From: Chitinophagales bacterium
GTDB lineage: Bacteria > Bacteroidota > Bacteroidia > Chitinophagales > UBA10324
Direction: 5' to 3'
DNA: 5,584 bases
Assembly: GCA_013695775.1 (NCBI GenBank)
Contig: JACCZV010000322.1
Location: 1-5,584, forward strand
Below, piece by piece: positions 1 to 5,584 of the stretch (within the stretch, counting starts at the first letter, position 1; every line of letters begins with the position of its first letter). Below the pieces are notes generated by a model. The model made no database searches. It was not told the origin of the DNA and worked only from the letters and a program-made list of their open reading frames with translations. The translations under genes and the position numbers were made by a program.

Positions 1-3000
1 CAGTAAAAACACCGAGTCCGCCAGGAAAATACTCATCGCCTGTAAAATCTGTGAGCACTTCAGCGGCTGCTCTGGAATAAGTTGAATGGCCGCTGATATA
101 GCCGGCGAATGGTGGAGTAACAAAAGAAGGACGCTGATAAGGTAACCAGTTTTCCGCAAGTATCCAGTCAACGCCTGCATCTTCTACATCTACATTGTCA
201 ATAAAATCATGACCTCGCCATGCTTTCAATTTAATCTTGCCAATATTTACTGTTCCGGATGCGAGGGGATCACCAGCAAGCACCAGTTCAATGTAACCAG
301 GTATCAATGGCAAACCTGCTGGGTGATAGGAAAGTGCACTCATATCACTGCTTTGTCCTAATTCTGCCATTCCCCTGATTGCGGAAACCGGACGGATATA
401 ATCATACCATCCTTTCATTCCCCATACTGAAATTGCCACGTCATGCATAGCTCCGCCCAATGCGAAATATCCTTTCACATCCCATTCAAGAGAATCTAAC
501 GGATCTGCCATGCCTCTGTATTTTCTGGTGGTCTCTGGATGATCCGTTACATAATTGAAAAGGGTAAACCAGTGTCCCGGAGGTGTTTCAGAATCAGGCC
601 CATCAGCCCAGAATTCTGCCAGGACGCGCGCATAATCACCGCGCGGAACAACGTTAGGTGCATATGGCAAATTTGTTTTTGGGTTAATCGGGTGGCCATA
701 ATTAGTAGTTCCTCCCTTTATCATCTTATAAAAATCAGGGTAGTCCGTAAAATTTGTTGGCAGCACGTCCCTGTTCCCCTGGGTTGCGGGAGATATATCC
801 CACATCACACCGTCATCAGGAGTAAGATGGGAGGACCAAACCGATACTAAAGCAAATCCGAATTTATACTCATCAGAAGTTCCCTGTCCATTCATTTGTA
901 ACAATGGTGGAGAACCAGGATCGTGATAAACTAAATAATCGAAACCGTTCCGCTGATTAACAGTGAGATCAGCTTCATCCAAAGCAAACGGAGACACCTG
1001 TCCCCATTCAGGATTAAGAAAAGGAGGGGTTGCTCCCGGAATGGGATTCCCGCTTTGATCAATAAACAAATCAAGTGTTAATGGCTGCCAGCGATTGTAG
1101 TTGCTAAGATTAGGGTTGCCCGCAACATCAACATTCATCGGAGAATTTACCGGAGCATAACTGGTATTCGCATAACCGTTCTGTTCATTAGACCCATCCT
1201 GCAATCCAAAATTAATATAGCACTGAGCAATATAATTACCCAAAGCAGCAGCATTACCTGAGAGGTAATTGGTGGATACATAGTTAATATCATAACCAAG
1301 AATAGTCATATGATTATCATAGCCTATATTAAGCAAGGCAGCCTGCGGAGAAGTCACCAAGCGATGTTTGAGCAAACGGTAGGCAGCATAACTTATCGCT
1401 TTCTTTCGGTCGCTTTCAATATCTGCTGAAGCAGGTATGCCACTGTAAGCGCACGTAAATCCGTCTACTGTTTTACCCAGCAGAAATTCCTCTGAGTTTG
1501 GGTCATAAGCCGACCAGGCATCCCACATGGCAGCAGATATATGAAACAGGTTGCGTGCATGAACAGTTGGCCGTGCAAAATCTTTTCGGATGGAAGCAAG
1601 TAATAATTCATTCCATTGCCGTGCGATGCTATTATCCGTACTTACGGTAGGATAATCAGCCAGCGGGGTGCAATTGGGATCAGGATTAGTAGGACAAGGA
1701 TCGCATGCATCTGCCAATCCATCGAGGTCATAGTCAGAGGGAGTAGGTGCAAGCTGGCAATTATCATTCATGAAGAGACCATATCCGGCACAGAATCCTG
1801 TTACAAAATCCTGCAACCCATCCCCATTGATATCGAGCCACGCAAAATCATAACTGTTATCAGCCCAACCTTGCAGAGAAGATCCGTAGAAATCAGTAAA
1901 ATTTCCATTGTCATTTCTGTAAATAGCCATTCTTCTGCTACTGTTACAGGGTGGAATATCCACATCAACATCAGCAACACCGATGTCCATATCACCATCC
2001 AAATCTAAATCTGCAGCATGCACATTTCCACCAAATCCAGTGCTGCTGCTGAAGTTTAGATTGGTTTTCGTGAAAGCAAGACTAGAATTAGCAATCATTC
2101 CAGTTACTTTAATGAGGTAATCGGTACCGTCATCCACCACATACACATCTTTTTTCCCATCAAGATTAAAATCAGCAATTTCAAACATATAAGGAGCGCC
2201 CCCGGGAGTAAGATTCTGCCAGTTTGTAAACGTGCCCGTACCATTATTGAAAAGTACAATTACCCCTAGCGCATTCCAGGGTGCAACATTATAGAGTGTG
2301 GTGTTTTTTACAACGTCTTTGTCACCATCATTATCCATATCTACAATCTGCACTGCTGTTCCGAAGGCAGAGTTTCTTAGGTTTCCCAGGCGACCCTGGC
2401 TCTCGTTGGTAAAATGCCCGGAGCCGTCATTGATAAGTAAATAATCTTTGGCCGTTCCTCCTTGTGAATAGTTAACATAGTAAATATCCATTGCTCCGTC
2501 ACCCGTAACATCTCCACCCCACACGGCACAGAATAAAGGAGTATCCTCAGTAAGCGTAGGAAAACGCAAAGTGGATTCATTAACCAATCCGAGCCAGTTG
2601 CCCTGAACATCATTTCCCATGTTTCTATAATACATTGGCTGCTGTCCGAATGTGTTAGCGATTACTACATCTTTCCAGTTATCGCCATCAAAATCCCCAA
2701 CAAATACATCGCGGGCAAAATTGACTGTAGTGATAAACTCAGGTGCATACTGCACTGTCTGGTCAGTCAAAATGCCATCTACATTCATAACCAAGAGGTT
2801 GCTTCTACCTGGTTGTGTAGAAGTGGAGAATGGTTCTTTTCTAACAACGATTAAGTCGTCATCACCATCGTTATCTAAATCGGCTGCCCACATATCTTTT
2901 TCTTCACCATCGCTGGTGGCGACAGTGGAAAGTATTAACCGGTTAGAAGTTTCATTTGACCAATCGAGCCACTGAGAATGGACAAAACTATAATTGAAAC

Positions 3001-3094
3001 CCAATAAGAGGGTTAAGAGGATTTTTGTTGCTGTGATTTCTCTAAAGGTGAAAAAGGGAAATGATCTAAGGCAAGCTGAGTAGTTTTTTTTCAT
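1..3094 (-). CDS. Secreted FG-GAP beta-propeller / vanadium-dependent haloperoxidase-like protein (C-terminus cut by window edge)
   Basis: This frame is open for 1031 codons from ATG (3092-3094) to the window edge. An in-frame TAA at 3113-3115 and the lack of another ATG/GTG/TTG between fix the start. Residues 1-40 form a signal peptide with a long basic n-region, a hydrophobic core (ILLTLLLGF, 25-33) and likely cleavage at VHS-Q41. Residues 72-429 carry seven DxDxDG-type calcium motifs about 54-62 residues apart, with NDGSGHF-like strands between, as in FG-GAP/VCBS propellers. Residues 454-468 resemble a thrombospondin type 3 calcium repeat. From about 490 the protein resembles Bacteroidota vanadium-dependent haloperoxidases of the PAP2 superfamily: PTVHARNLFHISAAMWDAW (509-527), the KX6RP vanadate-binding motif (K894, R901, P902) and SGH (1001-1003). 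The last motif (SR...H) would lie beyond the edge. The protein probably acts outside the cell; halide oxidation or phosphate-ester hydrolysis are both possible. A type IX secretion tail may follow but is not visible. Confidence 0.93.
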   Translation of the reverse strand, partial: MKKNYSACLRSFPFFTFREITATKILLTLLLGFNYSFVHSQWLDWSNETSNRLILSTVATSDGEEKDMWAADLDNDGDDDLIVVRKEPFSTSTQPGRSNLLVMNVDGILTDQTVQYAPEFITTVNFARDVFVGDFDGDNWKDVVIANTFGQQPMYYRNMGNDVQGNWLGLVNESTLRFPTLTEDTPLFCAVWGGDVTGDGAMDIYYVNYSQGGTAKDYLLINDGSGHFTNESQGRLGNLRNSAFGTAVQIVDMDNDGDKDVVKNTTLYNVAPWNALGVIVLFNNGTGTFTNWQNLTPGGAPYMFEIADFNLDGKKDVYVVDDGTDYLIKVTGMIANSSLAFTKTNLNFSSSTGFGGNVHAADLDLDGDMDIGVADVDVDIPPCNSSRRMAIYRNDNGNFTDFYGSSLQGWADNSYDFAWLDINGDGLQDFVTGFCAGYGLFMNDNCQLAPTPSDYDLDGLADACDPCPTNPDPNCTPLADYPTVSTDNSIARQWNELLLASIRKDFARPTVHARNLFHISAAMWDAWSAYDPNSEEFLLGKTVDGFTCAYSGIPASADIESDRKKAISYAAYRLLKHRLVTSPQAALLNIGYDNHMTILGYDINYVSTNYLSGNAAALGNYIAQCYINFGLQDGSNEQNGYANTSYAPVNSPMNVDVAGNPNLSNYNRWQPLTLDLFIDQSGNPIPGATPPFLNPEWGQVSPFALDEADLTVNQRNGFDYLVYHDPGSPPLLQMNGQGTSDEYKFGFALVSVWSSHLTPDDGVMWDISPATQGNRDVLPTNFTDYPDFYKMIKGGTTNYGHPINPKTNLPYAPNVVPRGDYARVLAEFWADGPDSETPPGHWFTLFNYVTDHPETTRKYRGMADPLDSLEWDVKGYFALGGAMHDVAISVWGMKGWYDYIRPVSAIRGMAELGQSSDMSALSYHPAGLPLIPGYIELVLAGDPLASGTVNIGKIKLKAWRGHDFIDNVDVEDAGVDWILAENWLPYQRPSFVTPPFAGYISGHSTYSRAAAEVLTDFTGDEYFPGGLGVFT
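1691..1735 (-). other. Thrombospondin type 3-like calcium-binding linker in the minus-strand protein
   Basis: Residues 454-468 read DYDLDGLADACDPCP. Asp residues sit at alternating positions and a CxxC pair follows, the pattern of thrombospondin type 3 repeats. Such repeats are common as rigid calcium-binding spacers in secreted Bacteroidota proteins. It falls exactly between the last propeller motif (ending at 429) and the first haloperoxidase-like residues (about 490), so it most likely acts as the hinge between the two domains. Confidence 0.75.
1808..2881 (-). repeat. Seven FG-GAP/VCBS-type repeats (protein-level) forming a predicted seven-bladed propeller
   Basis: Seven calcium-loop motifs lie in the N-terminal half of the minus-strand protein: DLDNDGDDD (72-80), DFDGDNWKD (134-142), DVTGDGAMD (195-203), DMDNDGDKD (252-260), DFNLDGKKD (308-316), DLDLDGDMD (362-370) and DINGDGLQD (421-429). 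Successive motifs start 62, 61, 57, 56, 54 and 59 residues apart, which is one blade each. Between several of them sits the companion strand pattern NDGSGHF, NNGTGTF or NDNGNF typical of VCBS/FG-GAP repeats. Each motif is followed by hydrophobic residues (LIVV, VVIA, IYYV and so on). Seven matches the usual count for a closed propeller, as in integrin alpha chains. A role in binding ligands, glycans or the enzyme domain is inferred from the family, not shown here. Confidence 0.88.
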
Positions 3095-3161
3095 GCGAGT
3101 CAGGGTATTTGGTTAAGACGAATCTAAAGGGTTATATTTAGATACCTCTTACTTTGACAGG

Positions 3162-3184
3162 TTATAACAATAATTTAACAATAA
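3162..3184 (-). promoter_or_regulatory. Tandem TTATTGTTA element upstream of the minus-strand gene
   Basis: Read on the minus strand, TTATTGTTA occurs twice, at 3176-3184 and 3165-3173, with an 11-bp period (about one helical turn). The proximal copy extends to TTATTGTTATAA (3162-3173), which is identical over 12 bases to a sequence upstream of the plus-strand gene. It ends 67 bp before the minus-strand ATG. The TATAA part could serve as a promoter core, or the repeats could bind a regulator. No clear Bacteroidota TTG/TAnnTTTG promoter pair was found, so the role is uncertain. Confidence 0.35.
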
Positions 3185-3249
3185 ATTTATTTCATGAGTG
3201 CATAAACATATTTTTAATAACTAAAATAGGACAAGCGGACGTTTATACC

Positions 3250-3266
3250 TTTTATTGTAAGCCATA
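3250..3266 (+). repeat. Direct repeat copy 1 (TTTTATTGTAAGCCATA)
   Basis: This 17-bp stretch matches 3650-3667 except for one missing G. The copies are in the same orientation and start exactly 400 bp apart. Similarity does not clearly extend past either end. It lies in the non-coding block about 156 bp upstream of the minus-strand start codon. It could be a remnant of duplication or a flank of a small lost element, or chance. Confidence 0.5.
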
Positions 3267-3621
3267 TCTATATTTACATCACTGCTACGTATGCAAGAAA
3301 GTTTCAGCATCAAAAAATGTACGTGTGAATTGTAAGATGTCAGATTCCATAGCTGCTTCAGTACAAAAGCATATCCGAACCCATTTATTAAAAGTGTTTC
3401 AGAAGAATTTCGAGCGCTTCAACAGAACTTGCCAATGTGAAGCTGACAGATTTCAGCGTAAGAATTCTTCGGGAATATCGGAACGTTGATCCATCTTCTT
3501 CATTTGAAATCTAGGAGGACCTGCTCCGGAAGTATATTTCGTGTCGCTAAATCACGGGCATCCATGATCAGATAAATAAGGTGGTAAAGGAATAATTTTA
3601 TTCAATTTCAATAAGAAAAAT

Positions 3622-3645
3622 GAGGCTGCCTCAGCAGGCAGCCTC
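3622..3645. terminator. Strong intrinsic terminator hairpin, probably bidirectional
   Basis: A perfect 10-bp stem, GAGGCTGCCT (3622-3631) with AGGCAGCCTC (3636-3645), encloses a 4-base loop CAGC. On the minus strand it is followed by ATTTTTCTTATT, a good U-tract. On the plus strand it is followed by TTGATTTTATT, a weaker one. It lies about 265 bp upstream of the plus-strand gene and over 500 bp upstream of the minus-strand gene, so it terminates neither of them. It may end a small transcript in this block, or serve a gene now lost. Confidence 0.8.
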
Positions 3646-3649
3646 TTGA

Positions 3650-3667
3650 TTTTATTGGTAAGCCATA
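3650..3667 (+). repeat. Direct repeat copy 2 (TTTTATTGGTAAGCCATA)
   Basis: This is the second copy of the repeat at 3250-3266, with one extra G. On the minus strand it covers the last codons (MAYQ) and the TAA of the possible gene remnant, and it begins 5 bp from the terminator hairpin. Repeats that include a gene's 3' end are typical of site-specific integration, but no integrase is present and the enclosed segment is only about 380 bp, so this origin is speculative. Confidence 0.5.
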
Positions 3668-3838
3668 GTGCCTACTACCAATCTTTGTACTCTGACAGTG
3701 GATTGGGCAGGGCGTCTCTGATTACTAGTAAAAAGCTTTTTAGGCAAGCCTTCATAATCATTAAAATTGTTAACTTTATACTTGGAACCATTCGGCGGGG
3801 TATGGTTGTAAGGAGTTAATCAGTTCCTCTTTTTTCAT
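3652..3838 (-). pseudogene. Possible remnant of a small minus-strand gene ending at the terminator
   Basis: On the minus strand, 55 sense codons (3819 down to 3655) end in TAA at 3652-3654, only 6 bp before the terminator hairpin. The peptide starts LTPYNHTPPNGSKYKVNN and ends in RVQRLVVGTMAYQ. It has no usable start codon near its 5' end and is preceded in frame by TGA (3820-3822). A typical ATG start, MKKEELIN, lies just upstream at 3838 in a different frame and runs 20 codons to TAA at 3776-3778. The two frames overlap and could be joined by a frame change. The gene-like features are the stop-to-terminator spacing and the residue composition. I do not recognise the family, and an open stretch this short can occur by chance. 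Confidence 0.22.
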
Positions 3839-3875
3839 ATTAATCGATAGACGAGCCTATTCAGCAGCCGATTTT

Positions 3876-3888
3876 TTATTGTTATAAT
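3876..3888 (+). promoter_or_regulatory. TTATTGTTATAAT element, possible promoter of the plus-strand gene
   Basis: The sequence TTATTGTTATAAT ends in a TATAAT (3883-3888) located 22 bp before the ATG at 3911. Its first 12 bases match the element upstream of the divergent gene exactly, here in the orientation that points into the plus-strand gene. No good upstream -33/-35 box can be named. The leader to the ATG has no Shine-Dalgarno sequence, as is usual in Bacteroidota. It is an AT-rich match and could arise by chance. Confidence 0.35.
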
Positions 3889-3910
3889 TTATCTCATAAA
3901 CTTAACCACA

Positions 3911-5584
3911 ATGAGACAGCAACTTCTTGAAGCATCACGAAAAAATTTTCAATTACCTGATTTGATATATCTTGTTTCTTTAAAATCCAAACACGTTGTT
4001 ATTGTTTTGATATTTTGGCTTTTTTCTTTCGAACAGGTTTCAGGCAGCAATGTGACAGGATTAACTGGGTTCTATGCAAATGGACAGGTCTTTCTTACCT
4101 GGACCAATGCCACGAATGTTAATAATTATTATAAAGTCTACCGCTCTACCTCTCCTATTAACAATGGTTCGCAGCTAAGTGGCTGCGAGTATCTTGGGTG
4201 GACAAATCAATATAGTGCAAAAGATCACGATCTGAGCGCTCACTATGGACAAAACAAGTATCTCCGAATTGACTCCGCAGGTACTCCATTGCCGTCAACA
4301 AAAGGATTGTTCGTCGCCACCACCCTAGTGAAAGGCAGTTATTATTATGCTGTCACTGTACTGCTCAACCAAGAAGAAGACACCTCTATACTTGCCGGAA
4401 ACACCTTGCCCTCTGCCATTTCAGAGCAGGTAAACAAGCCACAGCCGGTGTTTCAGCAGGTAATAAACATTAGTGGAGAAGCTGTTGAGCACTGGGTTAA
4501 CTTCATGAGCTTTAAAAGATCTGTCTTAGAGCCACCAATTAATCCTGCTGGCTTCATGGCATCCGATTTCTTGCTTTATAGAAATAATAATACAGGCAAC
4601 CAACCCCTATGCGTACAAATGCACGGTGGCGGAGGCGACCTTTTCACTAACATCGTCAATGTGACTTCAAACGAAATGAATATTAGCGTGGAAAATCTAT
4701 TTCCAAGTGGTGAAGATGGCGGCTATTGGGGTGCCAATTCCAAATTCAATATTTATAAGGATCTCACAACTATACCGGCTTCAGGAATGAACCATAATTT
4801 TTTTCAGCAATTGTATAAAGATATTATAGAGTGGGCCATTCCACGCTTAAATATCGATTCAAATCGCATCTATCTGAGAGGTTCTTCACTAGGTGCATGC
4901 GGTGCTTTTGCGTTTACTATGACTTACCCTGAAAAAATTGCTGCCGTTTCGCTGGGTGTGCCATGTTTCAATGTAGGGTTTCAAAATGATTCGGCTGAAA
5001 TCAGTTCCCTGAATATTGGGGGCAATAGCAGAATGAAAATTGATGAATTGTTTGGTTTAACCAGTACAAATCTGCCCTCGAACCTTGGAAATAATACATT
5101 CGATATGCTAAATGGGGCATGGGTAATTCATTCTTATCCTAAAAGAGATTATCCTTTCATATATGCCATGAACGGCAAGAATGATATCATTGTGGGGTGG
5201 ACAGAGAAGACGATCTACTATGACTCAGTAAATGCTAACCCTGTCGGCGGATATTATTTTTGGGATATTCGCGATCATGGCGGAAATGGTAGTATTTGGG
5301 GCAATAATAACTTCGATCTATTCCGGTATCGTAAAAATCTATCTTATCCCGCCTTCTCTGATTGTAGTCTGAATGAGAATTATGGCAATGGCGCTGCAAC
5401 CAGCGGAGCAGATTTTGGATCCGTCAATGGGATGTTGGATTGGGAAAATGAGATAGAAGAAGATGCTCAAAGCTGGGAGGCTAAGGTATTTGTCCGTGAT
5501 TTATTGAAAGCCAACGGAGACAAGGTAGTCTATCCCAACAGCGGCATTGCTGATATAACATTGCGCAGGCTGCAGAAATTTAAT
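3911..5584 (+). CDS. Secreted FN3-like / alpha/beta-hydrolase esterase, PHB-depolymerase-like (C-terminus cut by window edge)
   Basis: This frame is open for 558 codons from the ATG at 3911 to the window end. It is the first ATG after an in-frame TAG at 3848-3850. Residues 1-44 form a signal peptide with a long n-region and the core VVIVLIFWLFSF (29-40), with likely cleavage after VSG. Residues 46-176 look like a fibronectin type III domain (GQVFLTWTNAT, YYKVYRST, SYYYAVTV). From about 230 an alpha/beta hydrolase begins. It has an oxyanion-loop-like HGGGGD (238-243), the nucleophile elbow GSSLG with Ser326 (324-328), a likely acid Asp425 in NGKND and a likely His456 in RDHGG. This resembles secreted esterases of the PHB depolymerase/feruloyl esterase/acetyl xylan esterase group, so a polymer or ester substrate outside the cell is likely, but the exact substrate cannot be read. 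The last visible residues (ITLRRLQKF) begin a further C-terminal region. A type IX sorting domain may follow but is not visible. Confidence 0.9.
   Translation, partial: MRQQLLEASRKNFQLPDLIYLVSLKSKHVVIVLIFWLFSFEQVSGSNVTGLTGFYANGQVFLTWTNATNVNNYYKVYRSTSPINNGSQLSGCEYLGWTNQYSAKDHDLSAHYGQNKYLRIDSAGTPLPSTKGLFVATTLVKGSYYYAVTVLLNQEEDTSILAGNTLPSAISEQVNKPQPVFQQVINISGEAVEHWVNFMSFKRSVLEPPINPAGFMASDFLLYRNNNTGNQPLCVQMHGGGGDLFTNIVNVTSNEMNISVENLFPSGEDGGYWGANSKFNIYKDLTTIPASGMNHNFFQQLYKDIIEWAIPRLNIDSNRIYLRGSSLGACGAFAFTMTYPEKIAAVSLGVPCFNVGFQNDSAEISSLNIGGNSRMKIDELFGLTSTNLPSNLGNNTFDMLNGAWVIHSYPKRDYPFIYAMNGKNDIIVGWTEKTIYYDSVNANPVGGYYFWDIRDHGGNGSIWGNNNFDLFRYRKNLSYPAFSDCSLNENYGNGAATSGADFGSVNGMLDWENEIEEDAQSWEAKVFVRDLLKANGDKVVYPNSGIADITLRRLQKFN

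Larger units (their letters stand above)
3095..3910. other. Intergenic block between the two divergent genes
   Basis: These 816 bp separate the two divergent start codons. They are more AT-rich than the flanking genes and no convincing complete gene is visible. The longest frame (3154-3489, plus) would need a TTG start, lacks any recognisable domain and uses an uneven composition. Short stretches of protein-like sequence occur on both strands but break quickly with stops, for example a minus-strand 21-codon frame beginning MDARDLATRN near 3564. Contents that can be supported are a strong hairpin terminator (3622-3645), a possible gene remnant (3652-3838, minus), two copies of a 17/18-bp direct repeat (3250 and 3650) and the repeated TTATTGTTA element near each gene. 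The block may be a decayed former gene region; that is inference. Confidence 0.7.

Noticed and set aside
539..850. A 103-codon plus-strand frame antisense to the haloperoxidase-like domain
   Set aside because: It is antisense to a well-supported coding region and shows no recognisable motif.
1616..2008. A 130-codon plus-strand frame opposite the propeller/haloperoxidase gene
   Set aside because: It lies wholly antisense to the 1031-codon gene, whose domains are clearly recognisable. Its sequence has no domain features, so it is a shadow of the real frame.
1801..2613. Two minus-strand frames (1801-1998 and 2377-2613) within the large minus-strand gene
   Set aside because: They are out-of-frame readings of the propeller repeats. 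The first looks hydrophobic only because Asp-Gly-Asp codons read as Met/Trp/Ile/Leu in the shifted frame.
2652..2975. A 107-codon Ser/Thr-rich plus-strand frame antisense to the propeller
   Set aside because: The composition is the reverse-complement echo of the Asp/Gly-rich calcium repeats. There is no independent evidence for a gene.
3154..3489. A 111-codon plus-strand frame in the intergenic block with seven Cys residues, including a CxxC pair
   Set aside because: It needs a TTG start, overlaps the candidate regulatory repeats, matches no family I recognise and has no supporting start signal. Its length is not exceptional for AT-rich non-coding DNA.
3730..3751. AAAAAGCTTTTT palindrome followed by AGGCAAGCCT, considered as an operator or second terminator
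   Set aside because: The palindrome is AT-rich with no loop, the second stem would have only a 2-base loop, and both lie inside the remnant-like frame. There is no good support for a function.

Overview
The window looks like a piece of a Bacteroidota chromosome or metagenome contig, possibly from a Saprospirales/Chitinophagales-type environmental lineage. The reasons are moderate GC with AT-rich intergenic DNA, no Shine-Dalgarno sequence in front of either gene, very large secreted multidomain proteins, and an FG-GAP propeller joined to a vanadium-haloperoxidase-like domain. This assignment is inference; no rRNA or housekeeping marker is present.

Layout: two large protein genes diverge from a central 816-bp non-coding block, and both run off the window. 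On the minus strand, positions 3094 to 1 hold 1031 codons without a stop. They encode a signal peptide, seven FG-GAP/VCBS-type calcium-motif repeats (a predicted seven-bladed beta-propeller), a thrombospondin type 3-like calcium linker and a vanadium-dependent haloperoxidase/PAP2-like domain. The window edge cuts this domain just after its SGH motif. On the plus strand, positions 3911 to 5584 hold 558 codons without a stop. They encode a signal peptide, a fibronectin type III-like domain and an alpha/beta-hydrolase esterase domain of the PHB-depolymerase/feruloyl-esterase type with a recognisable Ser-Asp-His triad; the C-terminus is missing.

The central block (3095-3910) holds a strong, probably bidirectional intrinsic terminator at 3622-3645 with no convincing gene feeding it. 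It also holds a possible gene remnant on the minus strand ending 6 bp before that hairpin, a 17/18-bp direct repeat with copies 400 bp apart, and a TTATTGTTA element found twice upstream of the minus-strand gene and once upstream of the plus-strand gene.

The two main products are both predicted to be exported and could share a promoter-proximal element, but nothing in the sequence shows that they act in one pathway. Other open frames within the two genes are overlapping-frame shadows and are not annotated. I found no tRNA, rRNA, CRISPR array or insertion sequence.
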